A stretch of 64,000 nucleotides of DNA from Staphylotrichum longicolle (lineage: Eukaryota > Ascomycota > Sordariomycetes > Sordariales > Chaetomiaceae), in contig JAHCVI010000001.1 of assembly GCA_019096155.1 (NCBI GenBank), positions 4,154,001 through 4,218,000 on the forward strand, in the 5' to 3' direction. Below the pieces are notes generated by a model. It saw nothing but the letters and a program-made list of their open reading frames with translations. It searched no databases and was not told the origin of the DNA. Made by a program: the position numbers and the translations under genes. Position 1 is the first letter of the stretch; every line of letters begins with the position of its first letter. Positions 19,768-29,569 of this stretch are shown here, piece after piece.

Positions 19768-22700
19768 ATGGACTGGGCCTCCCACCTCGCCCATCTCGAC
19801 AAGAGAATATTCGGCGTCGTATGTGTGCACACGCCCACACCACACCCGGGCCAAGGGAGGATTAACAGAGCACTAACGTTAACGGTGGGGCCGACAGGAC
19901 GAGAACGACGACGGGAGGATCGGCTCGGGTCGCAATGACAGCGACGGCGGCGGCACTCTCAGCACCTTGAACAACACCCAGAAGGACTCGGCATCGCTCG
20001 CATCCCTCGGGAGCACCTTCATCCCCGTTGTCATCTACTCGGCCATCTGCTTTCTCTTCTTCTTCGTCTTCCGCCGGAAATGTCGCCGCGTCTATTCTCC
20101 GAGGACCTTTCCGTCCCTCCGGGCTCCAGAGTGAGTTATTGTGAACCATGCGCTCGGTCGCCCATCCCTTGACTCACCGTCGTGCGTAGAAACCCGACCC
20201 CTGAGCTCCCTGGCGGCTGGTTCGACTGGATCAAGCCCTTCTTTGCCATCACGGACGAGTACATCCTCAACAACTGCTCGCTCGACGGCTTCTTCTTCCT
20301 CCGCTTCCTCAGGATCCTGTCCGTCATATGCTTTGCCGGCATCTGCATCGTCTGGCCCATTCTGCTGCCCGTCAACAGCACCGGCGGCAGCGGGTCGGTC
20401 GAGCTCGATTCCCTGACCATCGGCAACATCGCGTCGGCCAAGAGCTTTTATGCGCACGTCGTCGTGGCCTGGACTTTCTTTGGCTTCGTGCTGTTCATGG
20501 TCTGCCGAGAGTGCATCTACTACGTTAACCTCCGCCAGGCCTATCTGTTGTCGCCAAACTACTCGAAACGCCTTTCGTCGAGAACCGTCCTGTTCACCTG
20601 TATCCCGAAACCCTACGCTGACGAGGCGAAACTGCGGAAACTGTTTGGCGACTCGGCCAAGAAGCTTTGGATCGTCAAGGACACGAGCGCCCTGCGCGCC
20701 CTCGTCGAGGACCGCGAGGAGACGGCAGATCGCCTGCAGCAAGCCGAGGTCAAACTGATCCGACTGGCGAATGTGGCGCGCCAAAGGCACCTTAGGAAGC
20801 AGCCGGCATCGTCCACTCTTAATGCTCACCTCAACCACGCCGTGGAGACGGCACCTGATGAGGGTTCGCAGCACGATGCCGAAAAGGGGCACGTCATCAA
20901 CACCGCCATCCAGTTTGCCGAGCGTCAGCTCTCCGTCCTGGATAGCCCAACCCTGGAAAAGCCGCCAGACCCAGATTACACCCACCCATATGGCCTCGAC
21001 CCATCGCTGCCCGATGTCAGGGGCTCCGTGGCCGCCCAATGGCTCCCCGTCCAGTCGCGGCCCTACCACCGCCCGCTCAGGAACTTTGGCCGCCGAGTCG
21101 ACACGATCCGGTGGACGAGGGAGAGGCTGAAGGTGCTCAACCGAGAGATCTGGAAGCTGCGCCGGAGGCATCGTGGTGGCGATGGCGCACCCCTCAACGC
21201 CGCCTTTATCGAGTTCGACTCCCAGGCCAGCGCGCAGGCGGCCTTTCAGATCCTCGCCCACCACCAGCCCCTGCACATGTCGCCTCGCTACATCGGCCTG
21301 CAGCCTGACGAGATCATATGGGGTGCCCTGCGGATTCGCTGGTGGGAGCACATTATGCGCCGCTTCTTCATGATGGGCGTTATTGCTGCCGGCATCATCT
21401 TCTGGTCCATCCCGGCCGTGCTCGTCGGCATGGTCAGCAACATCGACTCACTGAGCAAGATGATTTTCTTCCTCAAGTGGATCAAGGAGCTTCCGGGGCC
21501 GATCCTGGGCGTCATCCAGGGCTTGCTTCCAGCCCTTGCCCTTACCTGGCTCATGGCGGCCGTTCCCTGGATGCTGCGGGGCTGCGCCAGGGTTGCCGGT
21601 GTGCCTTCACACGCGCTCGTGGAGCTGTTTGTGCAGCACGCCTACTTCGCCTTCCAGGTCGTGCAGGTCTTCCTCGTCACGACCTTGACATCGGCGGCCT
21701 CGGCAGCCATCATCGACGTCCTGAAAGACCCGCTCTCGGTCAAGGACGTCCTCTCGCAGAACCTGCCCAAGGCGTCCAATTTTTACCTCTCTTATATCCT
21801 CATCCAATGCCTGGGCGGAGGGTCTGCACGGCTCGCAAGCTTTGGCGACCTCATCCGCCATCAGCTCATCGCAAAGGCGATACAAAACCCAAGACGCCGA
21901 TTTTTCCGCTGGAAACGATTGACCAAGATCCACTGGGGCGCCGAATACCCGCGGTTCACCAACATGGGTGTCATCGGTTAGCGTCCTTCGCCCTAGCCTA
22001 AGATCCAGAGCTAACCTTCATCTCAGCCATCAGCTACTCATGTATCGCCCCCTTGATTCTCGTCTTTGCGGGACTCGGCATGCTCTTCACCAGCTATGTC
22101 TACCGCTACGGCCTTCTCTACGTATACGACTCCAGGTTCGACACCAAAGGACTCTTCTACCCTCGCGCCCTGATGCAGCTCTTAGTGGGCCTGTACATCG
22201 CCGAGGTCTGCCTCGTCGGCCTCTTCGCCCTCAAATCAGCATTCGGGCCGCTCCTTTTGATGGTCATTTTCCTTGTCTTCACCGCGCTTGTGCACGTCTC
22301 GCTCCACGAGGCCGTCACGCCGCTCCTGTACAACCTACCCCGAACCCTTGCCCTCGAGAAGGACATCGGCCCCATTGCCGAAGACGAGCGGCCGGGTGAA
22401 GAGACCGCCCGCCCAACCGAGCCCACCGGTGGCCTCGCCGCGGACTACTACAACATGTCCGACGACGACGAGAACCACGACGAAGAATTCCCCGATGCGC
22501 CGCCCTACCGCCGACTCGACACCGACGACAAGCTGCGCGGCATCGAAGGCAGCAGCAGCATAAAGTACCACGTCACCGAGTGGACAAAGTCCCTCTTCAA
22601 AACCAAGCTCAAATCAGCCCTCAACCCCACCACCACCAACCCCAACTCCCACCCCGCCTCCCAACCGCCCCTCTCCGGGCCCGGAATCCCCCTCACCCGC

Positions 22701-23013
22701 ATCCTCACCCAGATCAAGATCCTCATCACCCCGGACCCCTCCCGCAAACCAAACTTCTTCCTCACCTTCCTCCACCCGGAGATCTACCAGGACTTCCGCA
22801 CCCTCCAGCCCACCGTCAACCCCCAGCCGGACAACCGCCCTCCCCGCCGACTACGCCAAGCGCGCCTACTGGCCGCCCGAGATGTGGTCGCCGGCCCCGC
22901 GGCTGTGGCTGCCGCGCGACGAGGCGCGCGTGAGCAGGCAGGAGGTGGCGCACTCCAAGGGCGCGGGGTCGCGAGCGATCGGGGGTGTTGGTTGGTGGAG
23001 ACCGGGGGGGTGA
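19768..23013 (+). CDS. CSC1/OSCA-type cation channel, one apparent frameshift
   Basis: Exons 19768-19818, 19898-20130, 20190-21976 and 22027-23013; introns have GT-AG borders and the last two have CTGAC/CTAAC-type branch points or close. The CSC1/DUF221 (TMEM63/OSCA) family are osmosensitive calcium-permeable channels of the plasma membrane. In order: first membrane helix (IPVVIYSAICFLFFFVF), the PGGWFDWIKPFF and DGFFFLRFLRIL signatures, two further helices, a cytosolic loop with TVLFTCIPKPY, then the seven-helix core from about PDEIIWGALRIRWWE to LVFTALVHVSLHEAVTPLLY. Near 22820-22845 the frame leaves the family: the expected ALPADYAKRAYWPPE, LWLPRDEARVSRQEV continues one base over and stops at 23011. 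Removing one base from the CCCCC run at 22820 restores 1,018 codons exactly, so a sequence error is likely. Confidence 0.85.
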
Positions 23014-24030
23014 ATGTGAATATGGGTGTGGTGGGGTGGGGAAGAAGGGCGGGAGGAGGAGGAAGAAGGCGGGGAAAGGGGGAGGTTTAGGGTGGAGTGT
23101 GACTTTGAGGGAGTGTGTTGCATGAGGAGAGGGTTATATTTTAGGATAATGGGGGGAGGGGCGGTTTTGCAGCATTAATTGTTTACGGGGTGGGTTAAAG
23201 GGTAAGGGGTGGCTAGGGGTGGTCAATGGGTGTGTTTACATGTACGCAACGATCATTGGGGATAAAGGAGTCCTGCCATTTCTCTCTGGGATGGAACTTG
23301 GGAGCGTCAACCTTGGTATGACCACGTCTAAACCCTATCAACACTAGTAACACAGGTCTACAAGAGACTGATCAAGGGTCCTTGTTTCTGCTGATGCCAG
23401 ACAAGGGCTGTTTGGCTAGCCCGAGGCCATGCCTCACTTTCTGTCGGACCATTTCCTCACGCACACTTTGCGTTAGCCGTGTTGGCCTTGAGGGTGTGGT
23501 TTGGGCGGCACAGAGGGGCACTGGCACCTCCTCGAGAAAGCGGACAGTCTTTGAAACAAACCACAGCATGCAAGTCAAGGGGCGTCGACGGCACACACTC
23601 AAGCACCTAACGAGAAGCTAGCGCCAGAGCCAAGCAAACCCTGGGTGACTTTATCAGTGGGCATCTTTGTCACGCACCTCCCTTCCCGCAATCCCTCCCG
23701 ACATACCCATGTTTCCGGTCGGTACCCGGGGGAGACAGCAACATCTTCAAAGTTGTAGCTCGGTGTGCGACAGCGAGCGTCTCGTACTTCCAGCTCAATA
23801 CTACCTCTTCAAAACACAGAGCCATGTTCCATACAGGTCTCGGGAAGTGGGTGCGAAAGGCGTGTCGTCGTGTTCCACAAGCACCAACACCATCCGCAAC
23901 ACCACCGGAAGAGGGACGTGTTGTGTTGCAGCCGCCGTTGACGTCTTACCAACAATGGCAGTAAGGGGTTATAACCCTTGAACCTGAATGGTGGTCTAAT
24001 TTCTGTCGAGTGACTGTTATCGACAGGCAA
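23014..24030. other. intergenic, no gene seen
   Basis: About 1 kb downstream of the channel gene. G-rich at its left end, otherwise mixed. No coding frame or recognised element. Confidence 0.5.
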
Positions 24031-24840
24031 AGACAGAGGGAAGTCAGAGTCATCACGCTCGACAGACCAGGCACTCCCAGAACATCAGCTCTGTTACTAG
24101 ATGTTCGTTGACCTTGCTCTTTCCATGCGTTTTCGCCCTTCAGATGCACTTCTTGTCCGCGTTCAGCTGGGCTCTTTTTTTTTTTTTTTTTCTTAGACCT
24201 GTCTAACAATACGAACAGTTGTTTGATTTACAGAGGTACGGCCCTCCGTCACCCTGGTTGGACCAGTGCATCGTCGGTCTGAGTATCCCTTGCGGTGACC
24301 TTGTCTACGATATTGGCGCCGTCACAGCCCAGGACACTCGCCTCCTTCCTATCCTCGACCTCGAGAGCGGCGCGCACCTAAGTGTTGCCCTTACGTACAC
24401 AGTCGGGTGTCGGACCTCTTTTGAAGAGATGACCAAGGTATGGGAATCGGCACTCTGCACGCAGCAACAGCCCCTTCCCGTGGCTGTTTTCGTTGTAGTT
24501 CTCCGAAACGGTGCTCAGAATGATGCCACGGCGACTCAGGCATCTGCGGATTCCGAGGGCAAAGACGATGGACCCAAGGGCGAGGGCAATGAGCCCTAAG
24601 GGTGAGGATGGTGATCCCGTGGGCGAGAATGATGGGGAGAGGTTTGCCAAGAGACACGGTTATCCCTATGCCGTCTGCGATACGAGGACAGCGGAAGGGG
24701 CAAGAGAGGCCTTTGCGCTTTTTGCCGAAGAAGCTCATGTGGTGGGCACGGTGCAATTTGCTGGTGACCCTCAAGGACTGAGGGCATATCGTGAACAAGC
24801 AAAGATTGCTTGCTACCGGATTGTCAGAGCTTGCGCATAG
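24031..24840 (+). pseudogene. degenerate Ras-like small GTPase remnant
   Basis: Pieces of a G domain appear in order on the plus strand. Around 24040-24095 VRVITLDRPGTPRTSALLL aligns with the beta1/P-loop of Ras but lacks the GKS/T lysine. After a likely intron (17-T run, CTAAC branch point, AG near 24218 or 24233) LFDLQRYGPPSP resembles the switch I region, then YTVGCRTSFEEMTKVWESAL matches the Ras alpha3 region and PVAVFVVVLRNG the strand before NKxD, whose NKxD is absent. The frame stops at 24597; one frame over, GERFAKRHGYPYAV and REAFALFAE match the last part of a Ras domain. Missing GTP-binding residues, a frameshift and no good ATG argue for a pseudogene. Ras similarity is by eye. Confidence 0.45.
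24175..24191 (+). repeat. poly-T run (17 T)
   Basis: Seventeen consecutive T just before a CTAAC branch-point-like site; it reads as the pyrimidine tract of the presumed intron in the Ras-like remnant. Confidence 0.8.
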
Positions 24841-25289
24841 AGTGAGTGTGTACCTCAAAAGTCTAGTTGGGTTTTCTTGCTTCCAGGCGCTTTAATCGAT
24901 TTGTTTGTCGTATGGTGCCTTACTGGCACATTCTTATCTAAGTCGGAAAGGACTGCTCGATCGGTGTTGTCGACTCTCGGGGTACAGGTTGTCTCTCAGC
25001 AGAGAAACCTGAAGACCTCCGAACGTGTGTAAACAGAAGTGATCCTAATGTTTTGATACGACAACATCAAAAGTACGACCAACTCGGAACGAGTAACTAC
25101 CTAACGTCCTCGCCCCTTTGCAACAAAACTCAATGCCTCCCCGCTACAAGGGTAACCCCTAAAGACGGGTTTCCCTCAAACACAACGTGCATTTCAACCA
25201 ACAACGTCATGGAACGGATCTGGTGCTTCGGTGTTAGCAACGCGGTGTGCCTTTTTTTCAGACAAGGGAATCGCTGGGAAGTGATTGGC
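24841..25289. other. intergenic, no gene seen
   Basis: Convergent spacer between the Ras-like remnant and the 3' end of the zinc-finger gene; nothing recognised. Confidence 0.5.
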
Positions 25290-28200
25290 TCACGGTGTAT
25301 CCGAGTCGGCCCGACCCTGGCTCCCGAGTTCCTGAATCCGCCTGTCAAGCTCGGCCAAAGTCCTGTGTAAGTTAGTGGCTGATATCTCAAATCAGAGAAG
25401 TAAGCATTCTGGTTAGGGAGTGCTTGACTCACTGCGCTGCTGACAGCTGCTTGGCCCTGTCCGGATACACACATTTGTCCTGCTGGCCCCTGATGGAACA
25501 TGCCCTGCACGCCGGCTTGCTCTCATTGCATTTAATTCTGCGTACCCGACAGGGGTTGCAAGCCCGTCGGGTCATACGTATGGCGGGCAATCTTGGTTGC
25601 CAGGTGTCCATACTCTCGGCAGCCGTGGGCAGATCACCGGCTGACTCGTCAGTTCCCTTTGTTTCGTCACTTCCCGTGGAGGACACTGCCACGGAAGATT
25701 GCGGGTGTTGCTGTGGAGATCCTGGGTTTGACTGATACGTGCACCTGTCCTCCCAGCCCCTGAGAGAGCAGGTCGTGCACACCGGCTTCCTCCCATCGCA
25801 CCGAGTCTTGCGTGCGCGGCAAGGGTCACAAGCCGGCGGTCGGCGCCCAGCGGGACTTGTGCGAAATATGGGCGTATCAACAACTGCTTTGTCTGCTTCT
25901 TCTTTTCCCTCATTCTCTCCGGTGCCTTCTGTGGAACGTTGTGGGCGTTGTTGTGAGGATGGTGGGTTTGATTGCATCTCCTCGGGGTGCCTGAGATGCT
26001 GTTAGCAGAACTGGTAGGAGGGACCATTCGGTACCAAACGATCCACGTACTCCTGCTCTTGATGCCGTGAGAGTAGATCCCTTCGATCGAAGCTCTTGCC
26101 ACACCAACCACATCCGAACGACAGCACGGCATGCATGTCCCGCTGATGGTGTCTAAGCAGGGAGTCGTCAGCGGCAACACCTAAGGCCACTTTAGTTACG
26201 CGGTGAGGATTCCTTACCTCAGAATATCAACTCTGGTGAAAGTCTGCGACAACCATCAGTACGCGGAGTAGACGTGAAAACCAAGAACGAGAGAATACCA
26301 TGGGTGGGCTGCACATCTTGCAGACAAAAGGCAGCGAGTCTTGCGGAACTCTCTCAGAGAGTGTCATGTTGACCTCCGTTGGTTCCTGTGGCTGTTCGGT
26401 TCCGGGGTTTGCCCTCACAAGTATCCGAACGGGTTCCATGACATCAAGCTGCTCCAGACCTCGTGCCTCTCCTTCGTCCCTCTCTCGCCTCCACTGCTCC
26501 AGCTCATCCCCCCTCAGTTCGAGCTCCGCCAAGTCCTTCTCCGGCCCAAGTCGTTTCTGCTCACGCTGTTCCTCTTGCATTCTCAGGAACCGGAGACGCG
26601 CCTCAAAGTCCTTCTCAAGGAAACCTGAGGTCTCCAAAGGTCCACCCTTTTCAATGCCCCGTTGCTCTGAGTCCGGCTGTGCACGGGTGTGTTCCTTCGC
26701 GCCTTGTTCCTCTCCCCGTCCAATGACACCAGAACCTCTCCGACGAACAAGATTGACATCCTCCAAAGACTCCATCGTCGGATGTCGCTCTCCTGTCTCT
26801 TCCCCGTCCTCGGGCCTTTCACGGTTCTGCTCTCTCTCAAGTTTTTCAAGCAACGACTCTATTTTATCATTATACGGAGGTCGCACATTGTCCATCTGAA
26901 AACGCCAGCGATCTTCAAACATCATCACCTTCCGGTCAAGGCTCTCCTTCGACTCATCCCTTTTCATCCCCTTGATGTTCGGCTGGGATGGGGAGGGGCG
27001 TAATTCTCCTTTCCCTTCTTTGTGCTTCTCTGGGTCTCCTTTGAGCGAGATGGGCCTGGGCCGACCGTGGAGCTTGAGGAAGAGACCGCAGGCGTTGCAG
27101 AGGACTGCGCCCGTCTCGTCGCGTCGCCAATAGGGGGTTGTACGTGTGGTGCAGTTTTGGCAGGCCGGCTGTGCGGTTGCACGATCGTGGTTAGCCACGG
27201 TCGCCATGTCGTCGGAAGTAGACTGTGCTAGCTCGTCTGGTCTCGCTTTCTCCCTTCTATCCTTCGACTCACCATCCGTCTCCTGAAATTCGCCAATGGT
27301 GTGCTCGCGGTCTTGTTGTCCTCGCCGCATCAAATAGTCCGAAAACCGTTTGGGAACCAAGTCTGTATTATCTGAGTCGTCTGTATCGTCTGGGTCGTTA
27401 ATCTCTCGCCGTTTTTGCGAAGGTGGGTGGCTGCGGCCTGGTTCCATCGGTTCAACGGCGTGCAGAGGGATGACGAGAGGCAGCTCGTCGGCGCTGTCCC
27501 CAGCAGACATTAACTCCCTCCTTTCCCCCGCAGCCTCCTCCTCAAGAACCACATATGACTCCTGACGATCGTTTTCAAGACGCGAGACTTGAACGACGTA
27601 ACGTCTCTTCGCGAGAGGTAAATGAGTCTCAGGATGACGGGCTTCATCCATGTCCTCTAGGCTACCCTCCAACGCCCAGCTGCCGGACCGAGTGTATCTG
27701 GGGCTGGGAGGTTGGCCAGATTGGCCCTGATTGGAGCCGCTGGACGAGGCGACCTCAGCCTCCTTGTCCTTGGTGTTGGCTTCCTCTCGTCCAAAATCAA
27801 GATCAACACTCCTCCATTCGGCAGTGCCATCTGATTCAACCTCCCCGTCCTCATCTGTGGCACTTCTGGGCAATGCAAACAACGACAGCTGCTCCTGATG
27901 TCGGCCCACGTGCCACCGGTATTGGTTTGCTGAAGTCAAGATTTCCGCGTCACCACAGATGGGGCAGGGGATTCCGTCCTTGATGTCGAGTGGCTGGGCT
28001 GCCAGCTTGACGAGAGCGTCGGCGTGGTCTTGCGAAACTGAGTTTGGATGGTTCTTGAAAAGATGGTCTTTGAACTGTGAAGGGGAGCTGAATGTCGACG
28101 AGCAGCCGAACAAGCACGTGTAGCTATTCCAATGGTTCTGCTGTATGTGGTTCATCCATTCGTGGCGTCGTGAAAACTCTTGTTCAGCGTTGGAAGCCGT

Positions 28201-29213
28201 ACACTCCTTTTCGAGACAGATGTACGGTCGAAGATCGGAGTAGACGTGTTTTCTTGACATTGCATGCTGCGTTAGCTGCGGTGACCTTTGACGAGTCTCC
28301 AGTGTGACTAGACTTACTTCCATGCGGCTCTGTCGGTGGCTAGAATCATGACGTAACAGAAGGGGCATTGGAATGGGCCCTCGTGACCCTTCTCGGGCAG
28401 AGGCGGGACCCGCAGCGCCCCCTCGTTGGCGATGGACGTTGCATATGAAGTTTGAGACGCTCCAGCGTCAGAACGGTCATCCTCAAGAATGGCAGGTTGC
28501 TTGCCCTTGTCCTTCAAGTGGCTGGGAATCGAAGACGCAATCGTTTCATTGCACTCCTTGGGGACGGGGTCCGGGTCGTCGAGCCCTTGGGACAGCTTCG
28601 CATGGTGGGATTCTCGATATCGAAAGTATTGTCGTCGCCTTGATGTTGCCTTGCCCAGCCTCTCGGCGAGCCATGGCTCAACGGCTGGGAACTTGGACTG
28701 GACATGTTGGATGTCGAACGGCTCAAAGTAAGTGGTGTCGGCCGAAAGAGACGTGATGAAGCGGTCGTGCGGTGCTGGGTTCCTGATGGTCATGCTGAGG
28801 CGGAGCAGACAGTCGACCACATCGGCCACACCTTCAGTGGCAATTTGGCCCAGTTCTGTGCTAGGTGGGTCGGTATCGACGTCCTCGGCAAACTCCTCGC
28901 CCTCGACTTGATCCCAGGGTATTTTCTCTCCACTGGCAATTGCGGCAGCCTGACTCAGGAGACCGCACAGCTCTTCCAGAAGGTCGATGACTTGATTCTT
29001 GATTGGGGACGCATCCCGGAGTCGGTAGTCCAGGGATCCGGTGCCGGTCTTGTGCGCGCCGATGTTGCCAGCCCACACCTTGAACTTTGTCTGCTCGTCC
29101 GCGATTCTGCGTTGGATCCAGGGCTCCGGGAAGTTGAGCACCCTGGCGGGCTCGACAAGGGCCCGAAAGGCGGAAAGAGAGCGGACCACATGGTCTGCAA
29201 TGGTGTTTGCCAT
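25290..29213 (-). CDS. multi-class zinc-finger regulator: AcuF-type C2H2, GATA, C2H2 pair, two Zn2Cys6
   Basis: Six exons (29213-28318, 28252-26299, 26243-26218, 26152-26051, 25990-25433, 25362-25290) join in phase to 1,203 codons; one is a 26-base micro-exon. Residues 1-280: a fungal N-terminal helical domain ([24 protein letters not shown]). About 285-400: AcuF-type C2H2 fingers ([37 protein letters not shown]). About 661-700: a GATA finger, C-x2-C-x17-C-x2-C, with [15 protein letters not shown]. About 943-990: two linked C2H2 fingers whose Cys and His residues lie in different exons and meet only if the introns are spliced as given (CKMC..., [21 protein letters not shown]). About 1047-1077 and 1137-1166: two Zn2Cys6 clusters, each C-x2-C-x6-C-x6-C-x2-C-x8-C. 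A short coiled coil ([11 protein letters not shown]) ends it. Probably a nuclear DNA-binding protein; targets unknown. Divergent from the DUF7580 gene. Confidence 0.82.
25462..25977 (-). repeat. tandem duplication of a Zn2Cys6 unit
   Basis: Inside the zinc-finger gene, two successive units of about 81 and 91 codons each start with QSNP.S.QQ.PQ.S, run through an acidic Ser/Thr/Glu linker and end in a Zn2Cys6 cluster of identical spacing followed by an aromatic residue. The second unit starts directly after the first, at about 25734. Confidence 0.75.
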
Positions 29214-29569
29214 GGCACTTGAAGCGTCAAGCTCAGGAGGAATCGCGGTATTTCACCGGGCTTGACATACACAGGAGGTCAGTGTTCACTTGGATCGGGG
29301 TACATACAGACATACCAACGATACTGACTCGACATCAGCTGCGGGGTTTCGATGACCTGATCAATGCAGCAAAGGCCGCATCTTCGCTCGGCGAATCAAG
29401 TCGTGCAGAGCAATAGTTGCACATGGCGCAGTGCAGGAAGCGAGCCGCTTCAGTCGCCCAACTCAGCCGCAAACTCTGCAAACCCCTCTTCTGTCAAGCG
29501 CCTGATGAAGAAGCGGCCGTCTCTCACGGTTGAGACAACCCCAAGACTGAGAACTGGCCACCTCTCGCC
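29214..29569. promoter_or_regulatory. shared divergent promoter, zinc-finger gene and DUF7580 gene
   Basis: Only 356 bp separate the two start codons, so both genes probably share control elements. GATA cores appear near 29320, compatible with self-binding by the GATA-finger protein, but such cores are common and no strong TATA box is seen. Confidence 0.5.

Noticed and set aside
20092..21351. 419-codon minus-strand frame
   Set aside because: Antisense shadow of the CSC1-type channel gene, which has clear membrane helices and family signatures.
25572..26180. 202-codon minus-strand frame over the Zn2Cys6 exons
   Set aside because: Out of frame with both Cys clusters and not needed once the splice sites are placed.
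26181..26217. 37-bp intron ending at the first downstream AG of the micro-exon
   Set aside because: Too short and leads to a stop; the AG at 26153 has a CTGAC branch point, keeps phase and completes the C2H2 finger.
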